From positions 55,575-119,574 of the forward strand of contig CAZYVI010000013.1 in NCBI GenBank assembly GCA_964651245.1: DNA of 64,000 nucleotides, in the 5' to 3' direction. The DNA comes from Avedoeria sp964651245 (lineage in GTDB: Bacteria; Chloroflexota; Anaerolineae; Epilineales; Epilineaceae). Positions within the stretch are counted from its first letter, which is position 1. Each line of letters starts with the position of its first letter. Under the pieces are notes generated by a model. That model searched no databases and was not told the DNA's origin. It saw only the letters and a program-made list of their open reading frames with translations. Made by a program: the position numbers and the translations under genes. Positions 46,041-55,130 of the stretch are shown in pieces.

Positions 46041-47010
46041 GCTGACCTACCTCGAGGCGATCCGCGAGGCGCTGCACCACGAGATGGCGCGCGACGACCG
46101 CGTCTTCCTGCTCGGCGAGGACATCGGCGCCTACGGCGGTGTCTACAAGGTGACCGAGGGGTTCCTCGACGCCTTCGGCGCCGAACGGGTCATCGACACG
46201 CCGATCGCCGAGAACGCGATCATCGGTGCCGCCACCGGCGCCGCGCTGGTCGGGATGCGGCCGGTGGCCGAGATCCAGTTTGCCGACTTCATCGCCTGCG
46301 GCTTCGATCCGCTGGTCAACATGGCATCGACGATCCACTACCGCTGGGGCCAGCCGGTGCCGTTGGTCGTGCGGATGCCGGCCGGGGCGACCTGGGCCGG
46401 CGCCGGTCCGTTCCACTCGCAGAGCATGGAGGCCTGGTTCGCGCAGGTGCCCGGGCTCAAGGTGGTCATGCCCCACACGCCCGCCGACGCCAAGGGGCTG
46501 TTGCTGAGCGCGATCCGCGATCCCAACCCGGTGATCTTCCTCGAGCAGAAGTACCTCTATCGCCGGCTCAAGGGGCCGGTGCCCGAGGGCGACCACGTCG
46601 TCCCCCTCGGCGAGGCGGCGATCGTCCGCCCGGGCCGCGACGCGACCGTGGTGGCGTACGGCACGATGGCGCACAAGTCGCTGCTGGCGGCCGACCTCGC
46701 CGCCGCCGACGGGATCGACGTCGAGGTCGTCGACCTCCGGACGATCGTGCCGTGGGACCGGGCGGCGGTGCTGGCGTCGGTGGCCAAGACGGGCCGCGCG
46801 CTCGTCGTGGGCGAGGCGCATCGCACCGCCGGCTTCGCGGCCGAGATCGCGGCCGAGATCGCCGAGGCCGCGTTCACCGAGCTCGACGCGCCGGTGCGGC
46901 GGCTGGCGGGCCTCGATGTCCCGATCCCGGCCCACCCGATCCTCGAGGCCGCCTACCTGCCCGACGAGCACGCGATCGCCGCCGCGCTGCGCGACCTCGT
47001 CGCCTGGTGA
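46033..47010 (+). CDS. pdhB: Pyruvate/2-oxo acid dehydrogenase E1 component, beta subunit
   Basis: The 325-residue product is the partner of E1 alpha: LTYLEAIREALHHEMARDDR, FLLGEDIGAYGGVYKVTEG, TPIAENAIIGAATGAAL with the ThDP Glu, FADFIACGFDPLVNMASTIH and EAHRTAGFAAEIAAEI. Length and motifs are those of PdhB/AcoB. It starts inside the end of the alpha gene and is followed 73 nt later by argC in the same direction, so an extended transcript into the arginine genes is possible. Confidence 0.93.
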   Translation: MRELTYLEAIREALHHEMARDDRVFLLGEDIGAYGGVYKVTEGFLDAFGAERVIDTPIAENAIIGAATGAALVGMRPVAEIQFADFIACGFDPLVNMASTIHYRWGQPVPLVVRMPAGATWAGAGPFHSQSMEAWFAQVPGLKVVMPHTPADAKGLLLSAIRDPNPVIFLEQKYLYRRLKGPVPEGDHVVPLGEAAIVRPGRDATVVAYGTMAHKSLLAADLAAADGIDVEVVDLRTIVPWDRAAVLASVAKTGRALVVGEAHRTAGFAAEIAAEIAEAAFTELDAPVRRLAGLDVPIPAHPILEAAYLPDEHAIAAALRDLVAW

Positions 47011-47083
47011 CGGTCGGCGCGACGGCTCGGCCGGCCGGCCGTCGTCGGCGGCGCGGCCGGCCTTGGCTCATGGAGGAGCCCTG

Positions 47084-48124
47084 ATGCTCGAGGTCGCTGT
47101 CTACGGCGCCACCGGCTACACCGGCGGCGAGCTCGCCGGCCTGCTGGCGCGCCACCCGGGCGTCCGGCTGCGCTGGGCGGTGTCGTCGTCGAGCGCTGGC
47201 CGTTCGCTGGCCGACGTCCTGCCCGGCGCACCCGATGTCCCGCTCGTGGCGGCTGCGGATGCCGCCACGGACGGCCTCGACGCCGCCTTCCTCTGCCTCC
47301 CGCACGGCGCGGCGGCCGAGACCGCGCTGCGCCTCCTCGCCGACGGCGTGCGCGTCATCGACCTCAGCGCCGACTTCCGGCTGCCCGATCCCGACGCCTA
47401 CGCCGCCTGGTACGACCGGCCGCACCCGGCGCCGGACCGATTGGCATCGGCCGTCTACGGCCTCACCGAGCACGCCCGCGCCGCGCTGCCCGGAGCCGAC
47501 CTCGTGGCCAACCCTGGCTGCTACCCCACCAGCATCCTGCTCCCGCTCGTGCCGCTCGTGCGCGCGGGTGCGGTGGCGTCGGGGACCGTCGTCGTGGCCG
47601 ACAGCAAGTCGGGCGTCTCCGGCGCCGGTCGGGCGCCAACGCTGCACACCAGCTTCGTTGAGGTCGCCGACAACTTCCAGGCCTACAAGGTCGGCCGGAG
47701 CCACCGCCACCTGCCCGAGATCGAGGCCCACCTCGGGCGGCTCGTCGCTCCCCAGGCCGGCGCCGCGCCGGCGATCGTCTTCACCCCGCATCTCCTGCCG
47801 GTGCCGCGCGGCATCCTGTCGACGATCTACCTGCCGCTGGCGACCGGCTGGGACGCCGCCGCCGCCCGCACCGCGCTCCGCGACGCCTACGATGGCGAGC
47901 CGTTCGTCCGGATCCTGCCGGCAGGCGCCCAGGCCCAGCTGGCGCACGTCGTCCGGACGAACCGCTGCGTCGTCAGCGTCGAGTCCTGCCAGCCGCCGGG
48001 CGGGCTGGCGATGCTCGTCGTCACCAGCGCGATCGACAACCTGGTGAAGGGCGCGGCCGGACAGGCGGTCCAGAACTTCAACGCCGTCTTCGGGCTGCCC
48101 GAGACGACCGGGCTGGCGGCATGA
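47084..48124 (+). CDS. argC: N-acetyl-gamma-glutamyl-phosphate reductase
   Basis: ArgC reduces N-acetylglutamyl phosphate to the semialdehyde with NADPH. The 346-residue product starts EVAVYGATGYTGGELAGLL, has LCLPHGAAAETA, VIDLSADFRL, the catalytic NPGCYPTSILLPL with its Cys, DSKSGVSGAGR and the HRHLPEIEAHL segment. GGAGGAG lies just before the ATG, and a 4-codon frame (ATG GAG GAG CCC TGA) overlaps the start. Its stop overlaps the argB start by 4 nt. Confidence 0.95.
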   Translation: MLEVAVYGATGYTGGELAGLLARHPGVRLRWAVSSSSAGRSLADVLPGAPDVPLVAAADAATDGLDAAFLCLPHGAAAETALRLLADGVRVIDLSADFRLPDPDAYAAWYDRPHPAPDRLASAVYGLTEHARAALPGADLVANPGCYPTSILLPLVPLVRAGAVASGTVVVADSKSGVSGAGRAPTLHTSFVEVADNFQAYKVGRSHRHLPEIEAHLGRLVAPQAGAAPAIVFTPHLLPVPRGILSTIYLPLATGWDAAAARTALRDAYDGEPFVRILPAGAQAQLAHVVRTNRCVVSVESCQPPGGLAMLVVTSAIDNLVKGAAGQAVQNFNAVFGLPETTGLAA

Positions 48125-48960
48125 CGGCGCCGAACGGGCCGGCGGCGGCCTGCACGTCGCCGTGGCCAGCGGCGGACGACGGCGACGTTGGGCTCCCGCC
48201 GATCGACGTCGTCAAGGTCGGCGGGCACGAGCTCGACGATCCGGCGTTCGTGATCGGGCTGGCCGAGGCGATCGGCGCGCTGCGCGCCGCGGGGCGGGCG
48301 GTGGTCGTCGTGCATGGCGGCGGCCGGGCGATCGCGGCGCTGCAGGCCAAGCTCGAGCTGCCGGTGCGGACCATCGACGGGCGGCGCGTCACCGACGACG
48401 CGGCGCTCGACGTCGTCGAGATGGTGCTGTCCGGGCTGGCCAACAAGCGCCTGGTAGCCGTGTTCGTCGGGGCCGGGCTCGACGCCCTCGGGCTGAGCGG
48501 CGTCGACCGCGGCCTGCTGCGCTGCCGCCGGCTCGAGCACCCCACCGCCGACCTTGGCCGCGTCGGCGAGATCGAAACCGTCCGGCGGGCGGTGCTCGAC
48601 GGGCTGCTCGCCGAGGGCGTCGTGCCGGTGGTTTCGCCGCTCTCGCTCGGCCCCGACGGCCGCAGCTGGAACGTGAACGCCGACGACGCCGCGGCGGCGA
48701 TCGCGGTCGCGCTCGGCGCGGCGCGGCTCGTGCTCGTCAGCAACGTGCCGGGCGTCCGCCTGGCCGACGGCGTCGCCGATCGGCTCGACGCGGTGGCCGT
48801 CACGGCCGCGATCGCCGGCGGGGCGATCGCCGGTGGCATGGTGCCCAAGGTGCGCTCGGCCTTGGCGGCGGTGGCGGCGGGCGTCGGCGAGGTGCGGATC
48901 GTCGACCTGGCCGGGCTGACGGGCGGTGGCGGCACGTCCGTCGTGGCGTCCGCCGGGTGA
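48121..48960 (+). CDS. argB: Acetylglutamate kinase
   Basis: ArgB phosphorylates N-acetylglutamate. The 279-residue protein has the amino-acid-kinase core: VVKVGGHELDD near residue 30, VVVVHGGGRAIAALQ, RTIDGRRVTDDAALDVVEMV, NVNADDAAAAIA, and the late GGMVPKVRSALAAV segment with its Lys. A 25-residue N-terminal extension precedes the core. Loss of the N-terminal hexamer helix is not clear, so arginine feedback cannot be judged. It overlaps argC and the downstream GNAT-argG frame by 4 nt each. Confidence 0.93.
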   Translation: MTAPNGPAAACTSPWPAADDGDVGLPPIDVVKVGGHELDDPAFVIGLAEAIGALRAAGRAVVVVHGGGRAIAALQAKLELPVRTIDGRRVTDDAALDVVEMVLSGLANKRLVAVFVGAGLDALGLSGVDRGLLRCRRLEHPTADLGRVGEIETVRRAVLDGLLAEGVVPVVSPLSLGPDGRSWNVNADDAAAAIAVALGAARLVLVSNVPGVRLADGVADRLDAVAVTAAIAGGAIAGGMVPKVRSALAAVAAGVGEVRIVDLAGLTGGGGTSVVASAG

Positions 48961-50795
48961 GCGGCGGGCGCGCGGTGGGCGAACCCGCGGCCGGCGAGCC
49001 GGCGGCGCCGCTGGCGGCGGATGACGCGACGGCCGCCGCGTCGGTCGTCGTGCGCGCCGCGCGCCCGGCCGATGTCGACGCGCTGGCCGCGTTGGTGGCC
49101 GAGTTCGCCCGGCGCGGCGACGTCCTGCCCCGCGCCGCGGCGGCAATCCGCGTCACGCTGGGCGACTGGGTGGTCGGCGTCGCCGGCGACGAGGTCGTGG
49201 CCTGCGGCGCCCTGTTCCGCTACGGCCCCGGCCTGGCCGAGGTCCGGACGACGATCGTGCGCGACGACTGGCAGGGCACCGGCCTCGGGCGGCGCATCGT
49301 CGAGGCCGTGGTGGCGATGGCCGCCGAGCGCGGCGTGGCCACGGTCTTCACGCTCACCCGCCGGGCGCCGTTCTTCGAGCGCCTCGGCTTCGTGGCCACC
49401 GAGAAGGCGGCCTTTCCCGAGAAGGTCTGGAAGGACTGCCGGACCTGTCCGCTGATCGACGCCTGCGACGAGACGGCCCTTCGGCTCGACGTCGTCTCGT
49501 CGTCCCAACCGACCCCCAGGAGCCTCCCGATGTCGAACCATCCGACCGTTCGCCGCGTCGTGCTCGCCTATTCGGGCGGGCTCGACACCAGCGTCATCGT
49601 CCCGTGGCTGCGCGAGCGCTACGGCTGCGAGGTGGTGTGCTTCTGCGCCGACCTCGGCCAGGGCGACGAACTCGACGGCCTGCGCGACAAGGCGTTGGCC
49701 AGCGGCGCCGCCGACTGCGTGATCGAGGACCTGCGCGACGAGTTCGCGCGCGACTTCCTGTTCCCGATGCTCCAGGCGGGCGCGGTCTACGAGCGGCAGT
49801 ACCTGCTGGGCACGGCGATCGCCCGGCCGCTCATCGCCAAGTGGCAGGTCGCCGTCGCGGAGTCGGTCGGCGCCGACGCCGTGGCCCACGGCTGCACCGG
49901 CAAAGGCAACGACCAGGTCCGCTTCGAGCTCACGTTCCAGGCCTTGAACCCGACGCTGCACGTCATCGCGCCGTGGCGCGAGTGGGACATCCGCAGCCGC
50001 GACGACGCCCTGGCCTACGCCGACCGCCACGGCGTGCCGATCGCCAGCCGCGAGAAGTCGGTGTACAGCCGCGACCGCAACCTCTGGCACATCTCGCACG
50101 AGGGCGGCCGGCTCGAGGACCCGCGCCTCGAGCCCGAACCCGACATGTTCCTCTGGACCGTCGACCCACGCCACGCCCCCGACGTGCCCGAAGAGGTCGA
50201 GATCGGCTTCGAGGCCGGCGTGCCGGTCAACGTCGACGGCGAGCGCCTGGCGCCGGCGGCCCTCATCGCGCGGCTCAACGCCCTCGGCGCCCGGCACGGC
50301 GTCGGCCGCGTCGACCTGGTCGAGAACCGACTCGTGGGCATGAAGTCGCGCGGCGTGTACGAGACGCCCGGCGGGACGCTGCTCTACACGGCGCACCGCG
50401 AGGTCGAGTCGCTGTGCCTCGACCGCGAGACCGCGCACTACAAGGAGCAGCTCGCCGGCCGCTACGCCGAGCTGGTCTACTTCGGCCAGTGGTACCACCC
50501 GCTGCGCGAGGGCGTGCAGGCGTTCATCGCCCGGACCCAGGAGTCGGTGACGGGCTGGGCCAAGCTGCGGCTGTTCAAGGGCGCGGTGACCGTCATCGGC
50601 CGCTACAGCCCGCACAGCCTGTACCGCGAGGACTTCGCCACCTTTGGCCAGGACGACGTCTACGACCAGACCGATGCCGCCGGCTTCATCCGGCTCTTCG
50701 GCCTGCCGATGAAGGTGCGGGCGATGATGGAGGTCTCGGGCGGCGGCCGAACGCGCTACGCCGCGCCCGACTACTCGCAGTTCAAGCGGGACTGA
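48957..50795 (+). CDS. argG: ArgA-type GNAT acetyltransferase in frame with argininosuccinate synthase
   Basis: A single 612-codon frame without stop joins two arginine enzymes. Residues 1-191 are a GNAT domain (VRAARPADVDALAALVAEFA, WQGTGLGRRIVEAVVAMAAE, PFFERLGFVA, then KVWKDCRTCPLIDACDETAL), typical of short ArgA-like N-acetylglutamate synthases. Residues 192-612 are a complete ArgG, with VVLAYSGGLDTSVIVPWLRE (ATP P-loop) and HGCTGKGNDQVRFE. An 11-residue linker (SSSQPTPRSLP region) separates them. An internal ATG at 49530 with AGGAG 7 nt upstream could also give ArgG alone (421 residues). The GTG start overlaps the argB stop. Both products may exist. Confidence 0.9.
   Translation: MSGGRAVGEPAAGEPAAPLAADDATAAASVVVRAARPADVDALAALVAEFARRGDVLPRAAAAIRVTLGDWVVGVAGDEVVACGALFRYGPGLAEVRTTIVRDDWQGTGLGRRIVEAVVAMAAERGVATVFTLTRRAPFFERLGFVATEKAAFPEKVWKDCRTCPLIDACDETALRLDVVSSSQPTPRSLPMSNHPTVRRVVLAYSGGLDTSVIVPWLRERYGCEVVCFCADLGQGDELDGLRDKALASGAADCVIEDLRDEFARDFLFPMLQAGAVYERQYLLGTAIARPLIAKWQVAVAESVGADAVAHGCTGKGNDQVRFELTFQALNPTLHVIAPWREWDIRSRDDALAYADRHGVPIASREKSVYSRDRNLWHISHEGGRLEDPRLEPEPDMFLWTVDPRHAPDVPEEVEIGFEAGVPVNVDGERLAPAALIARLNALGARHGVGRVDLVENRLVGMKSRGVYETPGGTLLYTAHREVESLCLDRETAHYKEQLAGRYAELVYFGQWYHPLREGVQAFIARTQESVTGWAKLRLFKGAVTVIGRYSPHSLYREDFATFGQDDVYDQTDAAGFIRLFGLPMKVRAMMEVSGGGRTRYAAPDYSQFKRD
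49518..49532 (+). promoter_or_regulatory. Internal ribosome-binding site for standalone ArgG
   Basis: AGGAG at 49518-49522 followed after 7 nt by ATG (49530-49532) lies inside the GNAT-argG frame, exactly at the conserved ArgG N-terminus. It probably allows ArgG to be made independently of the fused protein. Confidence 0.55.
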
Positions 50796-50800
50796 GGTCG

Positions 50801-52111
50801 ATGACCGCGGCATCGCAGCCCGCGTCGGCGGCCGGCGGTCCCGGCCCCCTGGGCCACGACGTCGTCGACGGCGGCACCACCGCCGCCCGCGGCTTCCGGG
50901 CCGCGGCGGCGACGGGCGGCCTCAAGGCGTCCGGCGCGCCCGACATCGCCCTGCTCGTCAGCGACGCCGAGGCCAGCGCGGCCGGCGTGTTCACCCGCAG
51001 CGCGTTCGCAGCCGCGCCGGTCCGCCTCGACCGCGCGACGCTCGCCGCCAGCGGCGGCCGGGCGCGGGCCGTCGTGGCCAACAGCGGCTGCGCCAACGCC
51101 GTGACCGGCGCGCCCGGCGACGACGCGGCGCGGGCGATGCAGGCCGCGGCCGCGGCCGCCGTCGGTTGCGCGCCCGACCGCGTCCTGGTGCTCTCCACCG
51201 GCGTCATCGGCGTGCCGCTCGACGTCGCCAAGGTGGAGCGCGGCGTGCGCGACGCGGCGCGGCGCCTGGCGCCCGACGGCGGAGCGGCTGCGGCGCACGC
51301 CATCCTGACGACCGACACCCGACCCAAGACGGCGGCGCGCACGGTGCGGCTGTCGGGCGGCATCGTCGTCGTCGGCGGGATGGCCAAGGGCGCCGGCATG
51401 ATCCACCCCGACATGGCGACGATGCTGGCCGTCGTGACGACCGACCTCGTGCGCGCACCGGACGACCTGGCGGACGACCTCCGCGCGGCGGTCGCGGGGT
51501 CGTTCAACCGCATCTCGATCGACGGCGACACGAGCACGAACGACAGCGTCCTGATGCTGGCCAACGGGGCGTCGGGCGTCCGGGTCGACGCGGCAGGCGG
51601 GGACGACCGAGCGGCCGACGTGGCCGCCTGGCGCGCCGCCCTCCTCGATCTGTGCCAGGACCTGGCCCGCCAGATCGTCCGCGACGGCGAGGGCGTGCGG
51701 CGGCTGGCGGTCATCGAGGTCGTCGGCGCCGCCGACGACGCCGCGGCGCACCGGGTGGCCAACACGATCGCCACGTCGCCGCTCGTCAAGACGGCCTTCG
51801 CCGGCGGCGACCCGAACTGGGGGCGCATCGTGGCCGCCGCCGGCCGCAGCGGGGTGGCGATCGACCCGGCGCGCGTCGGGCTGTCGTTCGCGCCGGGCGA
51901 GGGCGCAGCGGGCGAGCGGCCCGTCGACGGGCTGGTCGTGCTGCGCGACGGCCTGCCGGTCGCGTTCGACGACGCCGCGGCCGGCGCGATCCTGGGCGGC
52001 GAGACGTTCACCGTCCGGCTCGACCTCGGCGCCGGAGCCGGCGTCGCCACCGTCTGGACCGGCGACCTGACCGAGGACTACATCCGGATCAACGCCGACT
52101 ACCGGACGTGA
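50801..52111 (+). CDS. argJ: Bifunctional ornithine acetyltransferase/N-acetylglutamate synthase
   Basis: ArgJ recycles the acetyl group from N-acetylornithine to glutamate, making the arginine pathway cyclic. The 436-residue precursor has the autocleavage region GGMAKGAGMIHPDMATMLAV, cut before the Thr, NSGCANAVTG, LVLSTGVIGVPL, and ISIDGDTSTNDSVLMLANG. The TGA of argG lies 5 nt before its ATG, with GAGG as ribosome site. Having both ArgJ and an ArgA-type domain suggests that the latter makes the first N-acetylglutamate and ArgJ mainly recycles. Confidence 0.95.
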   Translation: MTAASQPASAAGGPGPLGHDVVDGGTTAARGFRAAAATGGLKASGAPDIALLVSDAEASAAGVFTRSAFAAAPVRLDRATLAASGGRARAVVANSGCANAVTGAPGDDAARAMQAAAAAAVGCAPDRVLVLSTGVIGVPLDVAKVERGVRDAARRLAPDGGAAAAHAILTTDTRPKTAARTVRLSGGIVVVGGMAKGAGMIHPDMATMLAVVTTDLVRAPDDLADDLRAAVAGSFNRISIDGDTSTNDSVLMLANGASGVRVDAAGGDDRAADVAAWRAALLDLCQDLARQIVRDGEGVRRLAVIEVVGAADDAAAHRVANTIATSPLVKTAFAGGDPNWGRIVAAAGRSGVAIDPARVGLSFAPGEGAAGERPVDGLVVLRDGLPVAFDDAAAGAILGGETFTVRLDLGAGAGVATVWTGDLTEDYIRINADYRT

Positions 52112-52158
52112 CGGCTGCGCCGCGCCCGTCGATCCCCCACGGCCAGCGCGCCGCTACG

Positions 52159-52190
52159 GCGTAGGGGCACGGCATGCCGTGCCCCTACGC
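52159..52190. repeat. 32-bp perfect palindrome between convergent argJ and argH
   Basis: The 32 bases 52159-52190 are perfectly self-complementary, with GCATGC at the centre and arms containing TAGGGGCACG. It has no loop, so RNA would form a 14-15-bp stem. It lies 47 bp after argJ and 38 bp from the end of argH. It could be a bidirectional terminator or one copy of a dispersed palindromic repeat. Confidence 0.7.
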
Positions 52191-52228
52191 TACACGGGCG
52201 GGGTCGGCTGGCCGGGGGTGTCGTGGTT

Positions 52229-53668
52229 TCAGGGCGAACACGGGTTGGCAGGCCGTGCCACGATCGCGGACGGAGGCGGTGGGTCCGGGGGCGGGTCGTT
52301 CCAGCGGGTCACGGCGGCGCGGGCCGTCTCCAGCTGGCGGGCCACGGCGGCGGGGGCGGTGCCGCCGTCGGCCGATCGGGCGTCGAGGGCGGTGCGCCAA
52401 TCGAGGGCGGCGATGTCGCCGGCCTCGAACGCCGGGTCGATCGCCACGAGCACCTCCGCCGGCAGCGCGTCCAACGCCACCCCGAGCTGCTCCGCCCGCC
52501 GCACCGCCTGACCCGCCAGCCCGTGCGCGGTGCGGAACGGTACGCCGCGCCGCACCAGGTGGTCGGCCAGGTCGGTCGCCAGCATCGCCGGGTCGAGGCG
52601 CGCCGCCATGCGGTCCGCATCGACGCGCAGCGTGGCGACGAGGCCGGCGACGACGGGCAGCAGCGCGAGCAGCGTGTCGTGCGCGTCGAAGACGGGTTCC
52701 TTGTCCTCCTGGAGGTCCTTGTCGTAGGCCGAGGGCAGCCCCTTGAGCACCGTCAGCAGCGCCACGAGGTCGCCGATGAGGCGCCCGGCCTTGCCGCGCG
52801 CCAGCTCGAGCGGGTCCGGGTTCTTCTTCTGGGGCATCAGGCTCGAGCCGGTGGCGAAGGCGTCGTCGAGGACGACGAAGCCGAACGCCGGGTTGGCGAA
52901 GAGGATCAGCGGCTCGGCCAGACGGCTCAGGTGAACCCCGACGAGGGCGGTGGCGAACAGGAACTCGGCGGCGAAGTCGCGGTCGGCGACGGCGTCGAGG
53001 CTGTTGGGGGCGACGCGCGCGAAGCCGAGGTCGGCCGCCAGGGCGGTGCGGTCGATGGCGAACGCCGTCCCGGCCAGCGCGCCAGCGCCCAGCGGCAGCA
53101 CGGCGGCGGTGCGGCGGACGGCCGCGAGGCGGTCGCGATCGCGCGCCAGCGGCCAGACGTGCGCCAGCAGCCAGTGGGCCCAGGTGACCGGCTGGGCCGG
53201 CTGGAGATGGGTGAAGCCGGGCAGCGCCGTCCGGGTATGCGGCGCCGCGGCTGCGACGAGCGCTTCAGCCAGTCGGCCGGTGGCGTCGACGAGGCGGTCA
53301 CAGGCGCCCATGATCCAGAGCCGGAGGTCGGTCGCCACCTGATCGTTGCGGCTGCGGCCGGTGTGCAGCTTGCCCGCGACCGGACCGGCCAGCTCGCCGA
53401 GGCGGCGCTCGACGGCCGAGTGGATGTCCTCGTCGCCCGCGGCGAACGCGAACGCGCCCGCGGCAAGCTCGTCGGCGATCGCGGCCAGGCCCGCGTCGAG
53501 CGCGGCCGCCTCGTCGGCGGTGACGACGCCGGCGCGGGCCAGGGCGCGGGCCCAGGCGCGGCTGCCGACCACGTCCTCGGCGCCGAGGCGGCGGTCGAAC
53601 GGCAGGCTGCGGTTGAGGGCGTGCGCGGCCGGGTCGAGCGCACCGTCGAATCGGCCTCCCCAGAGCAT
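52229..53668 (-). CDS. argH: Argininosuccinate lyase
   Basis: ArgH splits argininosuccinate to arginine and fumarate, the last step of the pathway. The 479-residue product starts MLWGGRFDG, has LHTGRSRNDQVATDLRLWIM, HLQPAQPVTWAHWLLAH and the family signature GSSLMPQKKNPDPLELARGK with the catalytic Ser. The start ATG (53666-53668) has AGGAG upstream. The C-terminal 25 residues are Pro-rich. Orientation is opposite to argCBGJ, with the palindrome between. Confidence 0.96.
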   Translation of the reverse strand: MLWGGRFDGALDPAAHALNRSLPFDRRLGAEDVVGSRAWARALARAGVVTADEAAALDAGLAAIADELAAGAFAFAAGDEDIHSAVERRLGELAGPVAGKLHTGRSRNDQVATDLRLWIMGACDRLVDATGRLAEALVAAAAPHTRTALPGFTHLQPAQPVTWAHWLLAHVWPLARDRDRLAAVRRTAAVLPLGAGALAGTAFAIDRTALAADLGFARVAPNSLDAVADRDFAAEFLFATALVGVHLSRLAEPLILFANPAFGFVVLDDAFATGSSLMPQKKNPDPLELARGKAGRLIGDLVALLTVLKGLPSAYDKDLQEDKEPVFDAHDTLLALLPVVAGLVATLRVDADRMAARLDPAMLATDLADHLVRRGVPFRTAHGLAGQAVRRAEQLGVALDALPAEVLVAIDPAFEAGDIAALDWRTALDARSADGGTAPAAVARQLETARAAVTRWNDPPPDPPPPSAIVARPANPCSP

Positions 53669-53765
53669 CGTCGGGCTCCTGTCTGGCAAATCGGGGCCGG
53701 CGGATGATAATCGCCGGCGGCCGGCCACGCGGCCGGCCGCCGCCCGCCGTCCGCACGAGGTCGCG

Positions 53766-55034
53766 ATGACGAACGAACCCGGCCCGCCCGACCCGCTCGT
53801 CGCCGCCGACCACGGCGTCGTCCTCCAGAACTACTCTCGCCCGCCGATCGTCTTCGAGCGCGGCGACGGGGCCTGGGTGTTCGACACCGCGGGGCGGCGC
53901 TACCTCGACTTCAACGCGGGCATCGCGGTCAGCGCCCTGGGACACGGCGACGCCGCGCTGGCGGCGGCCATCGCCGACCAGGCGGCGCGGCTGATCCACA
54001 CCAGCAACCTCTACCACACGGCACCCTACATCCGGCTGGCCCAGCAGCTGGTGGCGCGCTCGTTCGCCGACCGCGTCTTCTTCGCGAACTCGGGCACCGA
54101 GGCGATCGAAGCCGCCCTGAAGTTCGCCCGTCTCTACGCCCGGTCGACGCACGGCGAGGTCGACGCCCCCGCGGCGTGGTCGGAGCTCGTCGACGACCCG
54201 GCCGTGTCGCGCTGGCCGCGCCAGTGGCGGATCGTGGCGTTCGAGCAGGCGTTCCACGGCCGGACGTTCGGGGCGCTGTCGCTGACGCACAAGGCGGCGT
54301 ACCGCGCTCCGTTCGCGCCGCTCGTGCCCGGCGTGGTGTTCGCGCCGTTCAACGACGTCGCGGCCGCCGAAGCGGCGATTGACGAAACGACGATGGCCGT
54401 CGTCGTCGAGCCGATCCAGGGCGAGGGCGGCTACGTGCCGGCGACGCTGCCGTTCCTGCACGCGCTGCGGGCGCGCTGCGACGCGGTCGGGGCGCTGCTC
54501 GTGCTCGACGAGATCCAGTGCGGCCTTGGCCGGACGGGGCACCTCTTCGCCCACGAGATGTACGGCGTCCGGCCCGACATCGTCTGCCTGGCCAAGCCGT
54601 TGGCGGGCGGGCTGCCGATCGGGGCCGTGCTGCTGACGCAGGCGGTGGCCGACTGCGTCGGCGTCGGCGCCCACGGCAGCACGTTCGCCGGCGGGCCGCT
54701 GGTCTGCCGTGCGGCCGAGGTCGTGTTGGAGCGCGTGGCCGATCCCGCCTTCCTGGCCGCCGTCCAGGCCCGCGGCCGGCGGCTCGTCGACGGCCTGCTC
54801 GGCCTCGACGAGGCCCACATCGTCGACATCCGCGGCGCCGGGCTCATGGTGGGCGTCGAGCTCGATCTGCCGGTCAAGGGCGTTGTTGAGGCGGCCCGCG
54901 ACGAGGGCGTGCTGCTCATCGGCGCCGGGGAGCGCGTGCTGCGGCTCTGCCCGCCGCTCGTCGTCGACGACGGCCAGATCGACCTGGCGGTGGCGGCGAT
55001 CGGGCGCGGCATCCAGCGCGCGGCGCAGCCATGA
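53766..55034 (+). CDS. argD: Acetylornithine aminotransferase (class III)
   Basis: ArgD makes N-acetylornithine with glutamate and PLP. The 422-residue product has RRYLDFNAGIAVSALGHGD, ANSGTEAIEAALKFARLY, AFHGRTFGALSLTHKA, VLDEIQCGLGRTGHLFAHE and CLAKPLAGGLPIGAVL with the PLP Lys. The context of arg genes favours this over GABA or other class III transaminases. GAGG precedes the ATG. A GATAAT hexamer at 53705-53710 could be its -10. Confidence 0.93.
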   Translation: MTNEPGPPDPLVAADHGVVLQNYSRPPIVFERGDGAWVFDTAGRRYLDFNAGIAVSALGHGDAALAAAIADQAARLIHTSNLYHTAPYIRLAQQLVARSFADRVFFANSGTEAIEAALKFARLYARSTHGEVDAPAAWSELVDDPAVSRWPRQWRIVAFEQAFHGRTFGALSLTHKAAYRAPFAPLVPGVVFAPFNDVAAAEAAIDETTMAVVVEPIQGEGGYVPATLPFLHALRARCDAVGALLVLDEIQCGLGRTGHLFAHEMYGVRPDIVCLAKPLAGGLPIGAVLLTQAVADCVGVGAHGSTFAGGPLVCRAAEVVLERVADPAFLAAVQARGRRLVDGLLGLDEAHIVDIRGAGLMVGVELDLPVKGVVEAARDEGVLLIGAGERVLRLCPPLVVDDGQIDLAVAAIGRGIQRAAQP

Positions 55035-55059
55035 CCGTCGGCGTTGTGCCCGCGCCGAG

Positions 55060-55087
55060 TTGCCTTCGACGCGCCGTTGCCTACGAT
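55060..55087 (+). promoter_or_regulatory. Putative promoter of the TenA-like gene
   Basis: TTGCCT (55060-55065) and TACGAT (55082-55087) are 16 nt apart, about 43 nt upstream of the GTG start. Both hexamers match the consensus at four positions. It suggests that the gene is transcribed apart from argD. Confidence 0.38.
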
Positions 55088-55130
55088 GGAGCCGCGGCGT
55101 GCGCCGCCACTTCCCCCAAGGAGCGATTCG

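Noticed and set aside
47070..47086. Four-codon leader peptide regulating argC
   Set aside because: ATG GAG GAG CCC TGA overlaps the argC ribosome site, but it has no arginine codons and its GGAGGAG is simply the Shine-Dalgarno.
48121..48960. LysZ-type (lysine/AAA pathway) kinase instead of ArgB
   Set aside because: VKVGG resembles LysZ somewhat, but the adjoining argC, argA-G and argJ make acetylglutamate kinase the better call.
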